From NCBI RefSeq assembly GCF_017255015.1, contig NZ_JAFKCS010000002.1, positions 374,553 to 438,552 on the forward strand: a DNA stretch of 64,000 nt, read 5' to 3'. The DNA comes from Bowmanella yangjiangensis (GTDB taxonomy: Bacteria > Pseudomonadota > Gammaproteobacteria > Enterobacterales > Alteromonadaceae). The notes below the pieces were generated by a model, which worked only from the letters and a program-made list of their open reading frames with translations, did no database searches and was not told where the DNA came from. The number at the start of each line of letters is the position of its first letter. The stretch's first letter is position 1. Below, in pieces: positions 49,981 to 60,052 of the stretch. Position numbers and translations under genes: made by a program.

Positions 49981-52900
49981 TTACTGCAGCACATCCTCTG
50001 CGGGGGTGTTAACATCCGGCAGTGGCTTGCCTTTTAGGTCAGGAATCGGCTGGGCCTTGAGCTGTTTTTCCAGGTAGTCGATGGCATAGCGAAGCTGGGC
50101 ATCCTGCCCCTTGAATGTGGCATGGGGTAGATTATCGACTTCTATGCTTGGTGCAACGCCGTAGCCTTCCACAATCCAGCGTCCGTCCATGGCATATTGG
50201 GCAAATTCGGCCACCCGTGCCATGCCGTTATCGGCCAGACGATTGCGACCGGTCAGCCAAACGCCCGCACCGGCTGTGCGCTTACCCACAACAGGTGCCA
50301 GGTTCAGGGTTTTAACGGCGGCGGTAAAGGTTTCGCCGTCCGAATAGGTATACTGGTCAGCCAGCACCACCAAATGCCCTCTAAATGCAGACTGCATATT
50401 GGTTGACGCTTCTCCTTGGGTGTTTTCCCAGAATGCCCAGGCCTTACGCATCAGCTTCTCAATCAGCCAACTGTCAATATTGCCGCCACGGTTACGCCGA
50501 ACATCAATAACCAAGCCCTTCTTGTTGTAATTGGCGTAGAACTCGCGGGCAAATTCGGCAATATCATTACCGCCCATGGCATTAATATGCAGATAGCCAA
50601 AATCGGGGTTTGCTTGCTCCACTTTATGGCGATTCTGGCTCACCCAGTCCAGATAGCGCAGTTGGTTGGCATCTCTGTTGCTAACCGGTGTTACCACGGT
50701 TTGGTGAGATTTTCCGCCGCGCTTAAGTTCTAGTAAAACCTGCTTGTTGTGCTGATTTCTAAGGGCACTGACCAGTTCACTGATTTGCTTAACAGGCTGT
50801 CCATTGACGGCCAGGATAATATCGCCCGGTTTGGCATCAACCCCGGGTTTCGCCAGCGGTGCAGCGCGTTCTGGCCGCTCAGGGTCATGCTGGAAGATAT
50901 GTGAGATTTCCAGTCCTTTGCTTGTTTGTGTGAACCTGGCCCCCAGTGAGGCGGCACGAGGACGCTCGCTGGCGTTGGGGACGTCTCCGCCGTATACCTG
51001 TGAATGCAGGGTATTAAGTTCACCCATCATTTGTGCAAATACGTCGTTAAGTTCGTAGCGATCGGTGACCCGTTTCAGCAAAGGCTGGTATTTATCTTTC
51101 ACTGCAGCCCAATCAAGACCGCGCATACGCTTATCAAACAGCGAGTCACGGTGCATCAGCCAGGCATCATGGAATATCTGTTGCCATTCCTCACTGGGAT
51201 TCAGCAGCATTTGCCAGTCTTGGCTATTGAGTTTGCTTTGGCTGGTATCGCTCGGAAATTTCTGTTTGGCATCCACGATAAAGATATTGGCATTGTCTGC
51301 ACCTTCTTGCCGCACCAGCATTTTCTTGCCGTCAGTGGACAGGGCAAACTCTGCTACACCCTCTTTAAAGGTTTCCAGCTTAGCTTGCGGGTTGATCTCA
51401 ATGGATTTTATCACCGGCTTGCTGCCGGGTTCGCTGATTTGGTCAAGGACATACAAGTAGTCTTTATTTGCTTGCAGCCCCTTATAGTTACCGGCGGGAA
51501 CGCTGACCTGCCAAAGCCGCTCGCTAATGCCCTGCCAGTCCAGTTGTGACGCTTTCTTGTCCTCTTTACTGTCTTTGTCCTTTTTACCTTCATCGATGTT
51601 TTTTTCCAAGCCGGCTAACAGCTCATCATTGGCCTGGAAAGGGAAACGTGCCTTAGCATCGAGCGCATAAGCAAATATCTGGCTACGCCGGTCGAAGGCT
51701 GGGCCCATATTGCGATCGCCCCAGGGCGAGTTTGGTGTAGCAACAAAATGGCGGTTAGACAGGAAATACAGCCAATTACCATCTTGGCTGAAGGCTGGTG
51801 CATACGACTCGTATTTTTCTGAGGTGAGTATTTGCGAACGCTGATTTTTGATATCAAACAGGGTGATTTGTCCACGCTCCTTACCCAAGCCGGTACCGGC
51901 AATGGCCAGCAGACTGCTGTCCTGCGACCAACTAAGGCTGGCAATCGGGGAAAGGCCAGCATAGCCACTGAGTATTTTTCGATTTTTACCGCTGGCTAAG
52001 TCCAGCAGCCAGACATTGCCTTTTTTGTCATCGTGGACCAACGAATTGCCATCTGGAGACAAGCTTAGATTCCAGCGATAGGTGTTGCCATCTTGGGTTA
52101 GTTGCTTGGCGTCGCTTGAGCCGTCGGCGGCGTAGCGCCAGATTTCCATTTCGCCGCTGGCATCATTAAAGGCGTATACCCACTTTCCGTCGTGACTAAG
52201 CAGGGCATTGCGGCTGCGTGAGTTTTTCGGCGTGGCGATCTCAACCAGACGGGACTTATCAATGCCGGATATGGCAATACGCCCTCTGGCAGTCAGTACG
52301 GCTTTTTCTTGTTCGCCGGCTAGGCTGGTGGAGGTCAGGTAACGCAGGGGCTTGTTTTCCCAGTGTTCACGCAGATTGGGAAAATCCGAGGTGAGATCCA
52401 ATGGTAGTTTTTGTGTTGTGCCAGTGGCGAGATTCAGCAGTTGCAAGTCGGCACCCAACTGGAACACCAGGTTATCACCGCTGAGGCTGGCATGACGTAC
52501 GGCTAAATTGGTGAACTTAGTTACTTGTTCGATAGCGGAACCATCCAGGTTCATGCGCCAGATATTATCGTTACCGCTGCTATCAGAAATAAAATACAGT
52601 TTGTTGTTGTGCAGCATAGGACGGCGCACAGAGCCTTCATGACTGGCGGTCAGAGCCCTGGCTTCCTGGTTTTTGCCCGGCGCAAAATGCCAAAGTTCGC
52701 CGGTCGCTCCACCGCGGTATTGGCGGCTGTTGTCGGTCGACACTTGCAGACCAAACTGGCTGAAATACAAATGCTTGCCTGTGTCATCCAATACACCTTC
52801 TACGGCGTCGGCCACTTCCAGCTCGGTGACCTTAAGAGTATCAGGGTTCACTTTTAGCAGGTTCCAGCTAAATGACATGCCGGTGCGGCCGGTTGTGCTG

Positions 52901-53256
52901 TAAAGTACCTCGCCTGCGGCTGTCCAGCCATGCACTTTTACCTGCGCTTGTTCAAACGTGAGGCGTTTGGCCAGTCCGCCTTCAATAGGCAGCATATACA
53001 CCTCGTTGGCCCCATCATAATTCGCCACAAAGGCCACATATTTACCATCTTTGGACAATGCCGCCATGGTTTCTTCGGCAGGGTGGGTGGTCAGGCGTCT
53101 GGCCTGAGGCTGATTGAGTCCGGCCACCCATAGGTCGCCTTCGGCGGTGAATACTAAGGTATCGCCAGCCAGGGCCGGAAAACGGTAATAACCCTCGGCA
53201 GCATTGGCCAGGGTGCTGACGCCAAACATCAGGCTTACTAAGAGTCTTTTCTTCAT
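49981..53256 (-). CDS. Tricorn-type S41 protease, exported
   Basis: The 1091-residue protein starts at 53256 (MKKRLLVSLMFGVSTLANA), preceded by GGAAG. It is a periplasmic tricorn protease homologue: a signal peptide, then two beta-propeller regions (about 25-320 and 330-640) built from WD40/PD40-like repeats (LSKDGKYVAFVANYDGANEVYML, FSQDGNWLYFLSNRH). A PDZ domain (about 780-860, KPGDIILAVNGQPVKQISELV) and an S41 protease core with LVIDVRRNRGGNIDSW and YSDGETFTAAV (nucleophile region) follow. The propellers probably gate entry of unfolded peptides. A lysine/aspartate-rich linker (EGKKDKDSKEDKKA) sits between propeller and PDZ. It is a single transcription unit. Confidence 0.93.
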   Translation of the reverse strand: MKKRLLVSLMFGVSTLANAAEGYYRFPALAGDTLVFTAEGDLWVAGLNQPQARRLTTHPAEETMAALSKDGKYVAFVANYDGANEVYMLPIEGGLAKRLTFEQAQVKVHGWTAAGEVLYSTTGRTGMSFSWNLLKVNPDTLKVTELEVADAVEGVLDDTGKHLYFSQFGLQVSTDNSRQYRGGATGELWHFAPGKNQEARALTASHEGSVRRPMLHNNKLYFISDSSGNDNIWRMNLDGSAIEQVTKFTNLAVRHASLSGDNLVFQLGADLQLLNLATGTTQKLPLDLTSDFPNLREHWENKPLRYLTSTSLAGEQEKAVLTARGRIAISGIDKSRLVEIATPKNSRSRNALLSHDGKWVYAFNDASGEMEIWRYAADGSSDAKQLTQDGNTYRWNLSLSPDGNSLVHDDKKGNVWLLDLASGKNRKILSGYAGLSPIASLSWSQDSSLLAIAGTGLGKERGQITLFDIKNQRSQILTSEKYESYAPAFSQDGNWLYFLSNRHFVATPNSPWGDRNMGPAFDRRSQIFAYALDAKARFPFQANDELLAGLEKNIDEGKKDKDSKEDKKASQLDWQGISERLWQVSVPAGNYKGLQANKDYLYVLDQISEPGSKPVIKSIEINPQAKLETFKEGVAEFALSTDGKKMLVRQEGADNANIFIVDAKQKFPSDTSQSKLNSQDWQMLLNPSEEWQQIFHDAWLMHRDSLFDKRMRGLDWAAVKDKYQPLLKRVTDRYELNDVFAQMMGELNTLHSQVYGGDVPNASERPRAASLGARFTQTSKGLEISHIFQHDPERPERAAPLAKPGVDAKPGDIILAVNGQPVKQISELVSALRNQHNKQVLLELKRGGKSHQTVVTPVSNRDANQLRYLDWVSQNRHKVEQANPDFGYLHINAMGGNDIAEFAREFYANYNKKGLVIDVRRNRGGNIDSWLIEKLMRKAWAFWENTQGEASTNMQSAFRGHLVVLADQYTYSDGETFTAAVKTLNLAPVVGKRTAGAGVWLTGRNRLADNGMARVAEFAQYAMDGRWIVEGYGVAPSIEVDNLPHATFKGQDAQLRYAIDYLEKQLKAQPIPDLKGKPLPDVNTPAEDVLQ

Positions 53257-53375
53257 ATTGCTTCCCATGAAGGCATTTGTCGTATGCCATTTATTTTTGT
53301 AACTGCTGGCCAAGCCTATGGCAGACAAGGTGGCTTGTGAACACTGGCCTGTATGAAAACTGTAACAAGACTTGG

Positions 53376-54236
53376 CTAAAACAGACTACTCTGGCTAGCT
53401 TGACGTGGTAAGTTGACTGTGAAAGGTGAGTTCTTGTTAGGCCAATCCTGAAAAAACTGTTCGGCCAGCCAAGGGGCATCACTGTTATCTGCCAGGTGGA
53501 AAAACACAAAAGGAGTTCTGCCTTCATCCAGCCATTGCTGCAGTTTACTGTGCCAGCTTTGATAGAACCGACGGTTGGCAAGGATATCTGGATGGCCGAC
53601 AAAACGCACTACGGGGTGCGCTCCGGTGGCAATCACATTGACCGGCACCCGTGGCTTTTTCATTTTCACCTCACCCAGCAGCCCTTTATTACCCTTGGCG
53701 CTGAATAGCCCACGGGTATCCATAATGACGCGATTGACTCCGTTATCTAGCAGTAATCTGTTGAATTGGCGCTCTTCGTCACCTTTGGCAAAAAACGCCG
53801 GGTGGCGCACTTCCACCGCGTAAACAAAGTCGTCCGGCAGTCGTTGTAAAAAGTGCTGTAAACGTGGCAGGTAGCGGGGACCAAAATGCGCGGGTAGTTG
53901 CAACATCAAACAGCCAATTTGTGTCGCCATAGGCCGAAACCGGGCCAGAAAATCTAAAGTTTGCTGCTCTACATCCTGCAGTAATTGATGGTGACTAATG
54001 CTCTGATGAAACTTAAAGCAAAATTTAAAGCGCTCGGGCACACTTTGCTGCCAGCGCCGCAGATTGGCTTCATCGGGAATCTGATAAAAACTGGTATTAC
54101 CTTCAACAGAATTAAACAACCGGCTGTAATGGTAGAGGCTTTGTGCCGATGGCGTGGCGGCGGGGAAAATGCTGCCAGACCAAGCATCCATATGCCACAT
54201 GGGGCATCCGGCAAATAGCAATGAAGAAGATGGCAT
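53376..54236 (-). CDS. DUF72 family protein
   Basis: The 286-residue protein is a TIM-barrel of the DUF72/YecE family. Markers are LLFAGCPMWHMDAWSGSIFP near the N-terminus, the FNSVEGNTSFYQIPDEANLRRW strand-loop, FKFCFKFHQSISH, AVEVRHPAF, GVNRVIMDTRGLF and VRFVGHPD. The fold resembles endonuclease IV-like or xylose isomerase-like barrels, and no reaction is proven. ATG at 54236 is preferred to a TTG at 54257. It is divergent from aspS, with 172 bp between them that include TATACT (54333-54338), a candidate -10 of aspS. Confidence 0.9.
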   Translation of the reverse strand: MPSSSLLFAGCPMWHMDAWSGSIFPAATPSAQSLYHYSRLFNSVEGNTSFYQIPDEANLRRWQQSVPERFKFCFKFHQSISHHQLLQDVEQQTLDFLARFRPMATQIGCLMLQLPAHFGPRYLPRLQHFLQRLPDDFVYAVEVRHPAFFAKGDEERQFNRLLLDNGVNRVIMDTRGLFSAKGNKGLLGEVKMKKPRVPVNVIATGAHPVVRFVGHPDILANRRFYQSWHSKLQQWLDEGRTPFVFFHLADNSDAPWLAEQFFQDWPNKNSPFTVNLPRQASQSSLF

Positions 54237-54408
54237 GGCATTCCAGACTGACGACAACGGCCAGGCAGTTTAACAAAGTATCAGGTGATGACAGAAGCCT
54301 GCGTGACACCTCGCATATTCGTTTGGTTTGGGTATACTATGCGGCCTTTGGTTTCGGCTTTTTTGATTGGCCAGTTCAGGGCCGTTTTTGTAGGACAAGG
54401 TTTTATTC

Positions 54409-56169
54409 ATGCGCACAGATTATTGCGGCAATATCAATGCATCCTTTATTGGTCAGGAAGTGACTCTGACGGGTTGGGTAAATCGTCGACGTGACTTAGG
54501 TGGCGTTATTTTCCTCGATTTGCGTGATCGTCAGGGCATAGTGCAAGTGGTGTACGATCCTGATTTGGCCGAGGTTTTTGAACAAGCCAATAAAGTGCGT
54601 AACGAATTTTGTGTACAGATCAGAGGCCTGGTGCGTGCCCGTCCGGAAGGTCAAATCAATAAAGACATGAGCACTGGGGAAATTGAGATCTTGGGCAAAG
54701 CGCTGACAGTGCTAAACAAAGCCGCCCCCTTGCCACTGGATTTTAATCAGGAAAACTCTGAAGAGCAGCGTTTAAAATACCGTTATCTGGACCTGCGTCG
54801 CCCTGTGATGACTCAGCGTCTGATGTTCCGTGCCAAAGTAACAGGTGCGGTGCGTCGTTATCTGGAAGACGAGGGTTTCCTGGATATTGAAACCCCGATC
54901 CTGACCAAAGCGACGCCGGAAGGTGCTCGCGATTACCTGGTACCCAGTCGCACCCATAAAGGTGAGTTTTTTGCCCTGCCACAATCACCACAGCTGTTTA
55001 AACAGCTGCTGATGATGTCGGGTATGGATCGCTACTACCAGATTGTTAAGTGCTTCCGTGACGAAGACTTGCGCGCCGATCGCCAGCCTGAGTTTACCCA
55101 GATTGATATCGAGACTTCTTTCCTCGATGCCGATGGCGTGATGGCCATTACCGAACGAATGATTCGCGGCCTGTTCAAAGACCTGCTGAATGTAGATCTC
55201 GGTGACTTCCCGCGTATGACCTATGCCGACGCCATGCAGCGCTACGGTAGTGATAAGCCGGATTTGCGTAACCCACTGGAGCTGGTAGATGTGGCAGACC
55301 TGGTTAAGGATGTCGAGTTTAAGGTATTCAGTGGTCCGGCTAATGATGCCAAAGGCCGTGTGAGTGTTATCCGTGTTCCCGGTGGAGCTAGTTTGTCTCG
55401 CAAGCAGTTGGATGACTACGGTAATTTTGTCGGTATCTACGGTGCTAAAGGCCTGGCCTGGTTAAAAGTGAACGACAAAGCCGCCGGTTTGGAAGGTTTG
55501 CAGTCTCCCATTCTTAGATTCCTCGGTGAAGAGGTGGCGAATGCCTTGTTGGCGCGCACAGGTGCTGAAACAGGCGATATCCTGCTGTTTGGCGCTGATT
55601 CTGCCCGTGTGGTCACCGAAGCCCTGGGCGCTCTGCGTCTTAAGCTGGGTGAAGACTTGAACCTGCTACAAGGTGAGTGGCGCCCGTTGTGGGTGGTGGA
55701 CTTCCCAATGTTCGAGGAAGTAGATGGCAATTTATACGCCCTGCATCATCCGTTTACCGCGCCGCGTGATATGACTCCAGAGCAGTTGGCGGCCGACCCG
55801 CAAAATGCCATCTCCAATGCCTACGATATGGTGCTAAACGGTGTAGAACTGGGCGGTGGCTCAGTGCGTATTCACGACCAGGCCATGCAAGCCGAAGTGT
55901 TCCGTATTTTGGGTATCAGCGATGAAGAAGCTGAGCTGAAATTCGGCTTCCTGCTGGAAGCGCTGCGCTACGGTGCGCCGCCACATGCTGGCTTGGCCTT
56001 TGGTTTAGACCGTATGGTGATGCTGATGGTGGGCGCAAGCTCTATTCGTGACGTGATGGCCTTCCCCAAAACCACCACCGCGGCTTGTCCGTTAACTGAC
56101 GCGCCGTCCCCAGCCAATCCTGATGCACTGAAAGAACTGGCTATCCAGACTGTTAAAACCAGCCAATGA
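54409..56169 (+). CDS. aspS: Aspartyl-tRNA synthetase
   Basis: This is a 586-residue class II synthetase of the bacterial type. It has an N-terminal OB-fold anticodon-binding domain (about 1-105; [20 protein letters not shown]), the catalytic core and the bacterial insertion domain (about 290-410). Motif 1 is in the [23 protein letters not shown] region, motif 2 is [20 protein letters not shown]-like (written as [16 protein letters not shown]), and motif 3 is [28 protein letters not shown] forms the aspartate pocket. The following gene, nudB, overlaps by 4 bp (ATGA), and ruvC overlaps nudB, so all belong to one operon. Confidence 0.97.
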   Translation: MRTDYCGNINASFIGQEVTLTGWVNRRRDLGGVIFLDLRDRQGIVQVVYDPDLAEVFEQANKVRNEFCVQIRGLVRARPEGQINKDMSTGEIEILGKALTVLNKAAPLPLDFNQENSEEQRLKYRYLDLRRPVMTQRLMFRAKVTGAVRRYLEDEGFLDIETPILTKATPEGARDYLVPSRTHKGEFFALPQSPQLFKQLLMMSGMDRYYQIVKCFRDEDLRADRQPEFTQIDIETSFLDADGVMAITERMIRGLFKDLLNVDLGDFPRMTYADAMQRYGSDKPDLRNPLELVDVADLVKDVEFKVFSGPANDAKGRVSVIRVPGGASLSRKQLDDYGNFVGIYGAKGLAWLKVNDKAAGLEGLQSPILRFLGEEVANALLARTGAETGDILLFGADSARVVTEALGALRLKLGEDLNLLQGEWRPLWVVDFPMFEEVDGNLYALHHPFTAPRDMTPEQLAADPQNAISNAYDMVLNGVELGGGSVRIHDQAMQAEVFRILGISDEEAELKFGFLLEALRYGAPPHAGLAFGLDRMVMLMVGASSIRDVMAFPKTTTAACPLTDAPSPANPDALKELAIQTVKTSQ

Positions 56170-56615
56170 GTTTTAAACAGCCGCGCTCGGTGCTGGTGGT
56201 GATATACGACCAGCATCACCGGGTGCTGGTGATGCAGCGTTTGGATGATGCCAATTTCTGGCAATCAGTCACCGGCTCTATGGAGCCGGATGAGCAGCCT
56301 TTCCAGACCGCTTTGCGCGAAGTGCTGGAAGAAACGGGTATTGATGTTGCGGGCCTTGGTTATCAACTGGTGGATTGTGCTATTACCAACGAATATGAAA
56401 TCCGTCCAGCCTGGCGTCACAGATACGCACCAGGCGTGACCACTAACACTGAATACGTGTTTAGTCTGAAGGTGAAACCCAACCAAGCCATTGAACTTAG
56501 CGAGCACAGTGATTTTCTGTGGCTACCCTGGCAGGATGCAGTGGATAAGGTGTGGTCGCAAACCAATCGTAAGGCAATTCAACAACTGGCCTGCACTTGG
56601 GAGCAAGACCAGTGA
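56166..56615 (+). CDS. nudB: Dihydroneopterin triphosphate diphosphatase
   Basis: This is a 149-residue Nudix hydrolase of folate synthesis, removing pyrophosphate from dihydroneopterin triphosphate. The Nudix box is complete: [23 protein letters not shown] fits G-x5-E-x7-REUxEExGU exactly. Other family segments are [30 protein letters not shown], the [17 protein letters not shown] strand and the ending ACTWEQD. NudB commonly lies between aspS and ruvC. Translation is coupled to aspS; its own stop overlaps the ruvC GTG start. Confidence 0.93.
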   Translation: MSFKQPRSVLVVIYDQHHRVLVMQRLDDANFWQSVTGSMEPDEQPFQTALREVLEETGIDVAGLGYQLVDCAITNEYEIRPAWRHRYAPGVTTNTEYVFSLKVKPNQAIELSEHSDFLWLPWQDAVDKVWSQTNRKAIQQLACTWEQDQ

Positions 56616-57136
56616 GTATCATTTTGGGTATCGACCCAGGTTCAAGGATCACCGGCTATGGCGTAATACGCCAGGTAGGCGGCAAATTTGAGTATTTAGG
56701 CAGTGGCTGTATTCGTTTGCCAGAGGGCGCGTTACCCGAGCGCCTGCAGCTTATTTACAATGGCATCACCGAGCTAATCACTCAGTATCAACCCACCCAG
56801 ATGGCGGTTGAGCAGGTGTTTCTGGCGCGAAACCCGGACTCTGCACTCAAGCTTGGCCAAGCCCGGGGCGCGGCAATTGTGGCGGCGACCAACCAGGGAT
56901 TGTTGGTCTCTGAATACTCGGCGCGGCAAATCAAACAAGCGGTGGTCGGCAAAGGCAGTGCTGTCAAAGAGCAGGTTCAGCATATGGTCACCTACTTGCT
57001 CAAATTACCCGGTAAACCTCAGGCAGATGCGGCGGATGCCTTGGCGGTGGCGTTATGCCACGGTCATACCAGCCAAAGCTTGATAAAGCTGGCCGGGCAG
57101 GCGAGTAAAACGGTAAGGGGCCGATTGCGCCGCTAA
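56612..57136 (+). CDS. ruvC: Holliday junction endonuclease RuvC
   Basis: The product is a 174-residue resolvase. The start is a GTG at 56612 overlapping the nudB stop, with GGGAG eight bases before it; it gives the family N-terminus [17 protein letters not shown]. Catalytic acidic residues are in GIDPGS (Asp7), AVEQVF (Glu) and [14 protein letters not shown] (two Asp). The glycine-rich loop and the [14 protein letters not shown] helix are normal. The enzyme cuts Holliday junctions delivered by RuvAB. ruvA follows after 42 bp. Confidence 0.96.
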   Translation: MSIILGIDPGSRITGYGVIRQVGGKFEYLGSGCIRLPEGALPERLQLIYNGITELITQYQPTQMAVEQVFLARNPDSALKLGQARGAAIVAATNQGLLVSEYSARQIKQAVVGKGSAVKEQVQHMVTYLLKLPGKPQADAADALAVALCHGHTSQSLIKLAGQASKTVRGRLRR

Positions 57137-57178
57137 GCCAGGTTGAGTGGCGCAAGATATAAATAGTAGGAAATAACA

Positions 57179-57799
57179 ATGATAGGCAGAATTCGCGGCA
57201 CACTAATTGAGAAACAGCCTCCTGAAGTGCTTATTGAAGTGGGTGGTGTGGGTTATGAAATCCAGATGCCCATGACCAGTTTTTACCAGCTTCCGGAGCT
57301 TGGCAAAGAGGCTGTGGTATACACCCATTTTGTGGTGCGGGAAGATGCTCAGCTGCTGTTCGGATTTGCCAGCAAAGCCGAACGGGCTTTGTTCAGAGAG
57401 CTTATCAAGGCCAATGGTGTTGGGCCTAAACTGGCACTGACCATTTTATCGGGTATGTCGGCCAGCCAGTTTGTCATTTGCGTGCAAAATCAGGATGTCA
57501 GCGCCTTGATAAAACTACCGGGGGTAGGGCGTAAAACCGCTGAACGTCTGTTAGTTGAGCTCAAGGACAGGTTGAAGCATTTCCTTGGTGACGATGAGCA
57601 AGCCTTTACCCTTGCCTCACAAACCGGACCGGTAGAGAATACTTTTGTGGTATCGGATGACCCTCGAGATGAGGCAATCAGTGCCTTAATTGCTCTGGGT
57701 TATAAAACAGCGCAAGCGGAAAAAACCGTCAAGTCTTTGTACAAAGAGGGTGTAAGTTCTGAGCAGCTAATCCGCGACGCATTGCGTTCCATGCTTTAA
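57179..57799 (+). CDS. ruvA: Holliday junction DNA helicase subunit RuvA
   Basis: The 206-residue protein forms the tetramer that clamps the Holliday junction. Domain I (OB fold) is [28 protein letters not shown]. Domain II has two helix-hairpin-helix motifs: [18 protein letters not shown] and [22 protein letters not shown] flexible linker is followed by domain III ([22 protein letters not shown]), which touches RuvB. An AGGA site precedes the ATG. It is followed by ruvB after 49 bp. Confidence 0.96.
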   Translation: MIGRIRGTLIEKQPPEVLIEVGGVGYEIQMPMTSFYQLPELGKEAVVYTHFVVREDAQLLFGFASKAERALFRELIKANGVGPKLALTILSGMSASQFVICVQNQDVSALIKLPGVGRKTAERLLVELKDRLKHFLGDDEQAFTLASQTGPVENTFVVSDDPRDEAISALIALGYKTAQAEKTVKSLYKEGVSSEQLIRDALRSML

Positions 57800-57848
57800 T
57801 GCCGTTGCCATCCACATTTAAGCCACGCATGAGTGAGATGCCTAAAAC

Positions 57849-58853
57849 ATGATAGAAGCCGACAGACTGATCCAGCCTACCGCCAGAGAAGAAGATGAAG
57901 CGGTAGATCGTGCCATACGTCCCAAAATGTTGGCCGATTATACTGGCCAGGATCATGTGCGTGAGCAAATGGAGATCTTTATTCAAGCTGCCAGAAAGCG
58001 TCAGGATGCGCTCGATCACTTACTTATCTTCGGTCCACCCGGACTTGGCAAAACCACATTGGCAAATATTGTTGCTAATGAGATGGGGGTGAATATTAAA
58101 ACCACCTCCGGCCCTGTGCTGGAAAAAGCCGGAGACCTGGCGGCGCTGCTCACCAATCTTGAAGCTCATGATGTGTTGTTTATTGATGAAATTCACCGTC
58201 TGAGTCCCGTGGTGGAAGAGATTCTTTATCCGGCCATGGAAGACTATCAGTTGGATATTATGATTGGTGAAGGGCCAGCGGCCCGTTCCATCAAACTCGA
58301 CCTGCCACCTTTTACTCTGGTTGGGGCTACTACCCGTGCCGGTTCGTTAACGTCGCCGCTACGTGACCGCTTCGGTATTGTTCAGCGCCTGGAGTTTTAC
58401 AATGTGCGCGATCTGACGCAGATTGTGCAGCGTTCGGCCAATTACCTGAATTTAAACATGCAGGAAGAAGGCGCGCTTGAGGTGGCCAGACGGGCCAGAG
58501 GGACCCCACGTATTGCCAACAGATTGCTACGCCGGGTGCGGGATTATGCAGAAATCAAAGCCGATGGCGTTATCTCTGCCCAAGTCGCGTCCAAAGCATT
58601 GGACATGTTGGATGTCGACAAGGAAGGCTTTGATTACATGGACAGAAAACTACTGAATGCCATTATCGACAAGTTTTCCGGTGGGCCTGTGGGATTAGAT
58701 AACCTGGCTGCCGCGATTGGTGAAGAGAAAGATACGATAGAAGATGTGATAGAGCCCTTCTTGATTCAGCAAGGATTTCTACAGCGTACCCCCCGTGGGC
58801 GTATCGCCACCCAAAGAGCCTTCCTGCATTTGGGCTTTGATGTTCAAGGTTAG
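57849..58853 (+). CDS. ruvB: Holliday junction DNA helicase subunit RuvB
   Basis: The product is a 334-residue AAA+ motor. The N-terminal [21 protein letters not shown] is typical. Walker A is [13 protein letters not shown] (about residue 60), Walker [12 protein letters not shown], sensor 1 is in [21 protein letters not shown] (also holding the arginine finger), and the C-terminal winged helix includes [15 protein letters not shown]. RuvB hexamers pump DNA through the RuvA-bound junction. It is the last gene of the aspS-nudB-ruvCAB series; an unusual heptamer array follows 150 bp later. Confidence 0.97.
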   Translation: MIEADRLIQPTAREEDEAVDRAIRPKMLADYTGQDHVREQMEIFIQAARKRQDALDHLLIFGPPGLGKTTLANIVANEMGVNIKTTSGPVLEKAGDLAALLTNLEAHDVLFIDEIHRLSPVVEEILYPAMEDYQLDIMIGEGPAARSIKLDLPPFTLVGATTRAGSLTSPLRDRFGIVQRLEFYNVRDLTQIVQRSANYLNLNMQEEGALEVARRARGTPRIANRLLRRVRDYAEIKADGVISAQVASKALDMLDVDKEGFDYMDRKLLNAIIDKFSGGPVGLDNLAAAIGEEKDTIEDVIEPFLIQQGFLQRTPRGRIATQRAFLHLGFDVQG

Positions 58854-59002
58854 AGGTTGGGTGTGACTCAGAGGTGTCGGGCTTAGGTCCGACTCTCTGT
58901 GAAGCGTTAAACCAACAACAGATAACAACCGCCTGGCTATTTTGCCCGAATTGGGAAAGTCTGGATAAATATTGACGTATCCATACGTTAAGCCAGAATT
59001 TC

Positions 59003-59061
59003 ACGCCTTACGCCTTACGCCTTACGCCTTACGCCTTACGCCTTACGCCTTACGCCTTACG
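59003..59061. repeat. Heptamer tandem array, ACGCCTT x 8
   Basis: Eight perfect copies of ACGCCTT (59003-59058) are followed by a partial ACG. The unit length is the same as in the ffh-rpsP array, and both units end in or contain GCC, but the sequence differs. It lies 150 bp after ruvB and just before a minus-strand terminator. Confidence 0.95.
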
Positions 59062-59073
59062 TTTAAAACAGGC

Positions 59074-59100
59074 AAAAAAAAGCCCACCTAAAAGGTGGGC
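59074..59100 (-). terminator. Strong Rho-independent terminator on the minus strand
   Basis: GCCCACCT-(3 nt)-AGGTGGGC forms a perfect 8-bp GC-rich stem (59082-59100). On the minus strand it is followed by eight T residues (59081-59074). On the plus strand there is no T-run, so it cannot be the terminator of ruvB. It must end a transcript reading leftward, for which no protein gene is present. Confidence 0.8.
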
Positions 59101-59216
59101 AAAAGCAACAAGTGTTGAAGGAAAAGGAAAACTCTTCCAGGGAACATGTCAACAGGAGATGTGACAAATGCATCTGGCTCTCAAAGATGAAACATCGTGC
59201 GCTAGCTCAGAATACG
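59074..59216 (-). ncRNA. Candidate small RNA
   Basis: A leftward transcript from about 59216 to the terminator would be about 143 nt. A possible promoter is TTGTGC (59250-59245) and TAAAAT (59228-59223) with 16 bp spacing. Local hairpins such as GGAA-GAGTT-TTCC and CAAC-ACTT-GTTG precede the terminator, which has the long U-run typical of Hfq-bound RNAs. There is no start codon with a good ribosome site. I do not recognise a known RNA family; CsrB, GcvB, RyhB, MicA and CyaR do not match. The 5' end is a guess. Confidence 0.35.
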
Positions 59217-59646
59217 AAGTGTATTTTACGGCTTTACGGTGATTGCACAATTGAGTTTTTCTGTCATTTATCATTAGTAAAACTAATGTGTAAACTTGTT
59301 GTTTAAATTTGTTATTGTAATTTTTCTGTAATAATTGCTTCTAACACCTTTAAAAACGCGATCTTTCTGTTTTGACTATTTTGTAATCTATTAAAAATAC
59401 TATCGGATTTACCTTGGGTTATAGCTTTATGCGGTGTAGGTAAATAGATATGCAGTTATATATCATAAAGATAGATTTTCTGAGACTGTGCAAGACACCA
59501 ATTCGCGCTCAATGCACATAGAATAAGGGCTTGGCATCTTTGCTTATTGGTATAAAAAAACATCAGTTGCGACAGTTTACCCGTTACAGAGGGTAGTCGG
59601 TCTTGGTATGCTAGGGGCTGAATGATAACTTTTGGAATAACTAGCG

Positions 59647-60051
59647 GTGACGACGCATATTCATGAAATCCGTGTGTATTATGAGGACACGGATGCTGGA
59701 GGCATAGTGTATTATGCCAACTACCTGAAGTTTTTAGAGCGTGCCAGAACCGAATGGTTGCGGGCTTTAGGTATAGAACAAGACAAGTTATTGGAACAAT
59801 CCATAGGTTTTGTCGTCAAACGGGTGGAAGTGGATTATCAGGCGGCTGCCAGGTTTAACCAACTACTGCGGGTTGAATCTCAGATAACTGAGATAAAACG
59901 AGCCAGCTTGCTATTCCAGCAGAGGATCTTAGATCAGAATAACAACGTATTAGTGCGCGCGTCGGTGAAGGTGGTTTGTGTCAACCTGGTTGAGATGAAA
60001 CCTATCGGCATACCGGAATTTATTTTAGGGGAACTGTCCAGTGTCAGGTGA
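59647..60051 (+). CDS. ybgC: Tol-Pal system acyl-CoA thioesterase YbgC
   Basis: The 134-residue hotdog-fold thioesterase starts with GTG. The catalytic signature [19 protein letters not shown] contains the Asp of the 4-hydroxybenzoyl-CoA thioesterase type, followed by [13 protein letters not shown]. YbgC hydrolyses acyl-CoA or acyl-ACP and is associated with phospholipid synthesis proteins. It is the conventional first gene of the tol-pal operon; tolQ begins just after its stop, or overlaps it if a GTG at 60041 is used. Confidence 0.95.
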   Translation: MTTHIHEIRVYYEDTDAGGIVYYANYLKFLERARTEWLRALGIEQDKLLEQSIGFVVKRVEVDYQAAARFNQLLRVESQITEIKRASLLFQQRILDQNNNVLVRASVKVVCVNLVEMKPIGIPEFILGELSSVR

Positions 60052-60052
60052 A

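Larger units (their letters stand above)
58854..59646. other. Gene-free region between ruvB and ybgC
   Basis: This 793-bp stretch has no convincing protein gene. From left to right it holds about 150 bp without features, an ACGCCTT heptamer array (59003-59061), a terminator oriented for the minus strand (59074-59100) and a possible small RNA on that strand (about 59074-59216). A very AT-rich block (about 59260-59480) and the upstream region of the tol operon follow. A 64-codon plus-strand frame at 59112-59306 lacks a ribosome site and family features. Confidence 0.7.

Noticed and set aside
59101-59165. A CsrB/RsmZ-like RNA on the plus strand because of several GGA motifs
   Set aside because: Only about four motifs occur, they are not in hairpin loops, and there is no terminator for that direction.
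59112-59306. 64-codon plus-strand frame between ruvB and ybgC
   Set aside because: No ribosome site or recognisable features, and it is antisense to a candidate small RNA with its own terminator.
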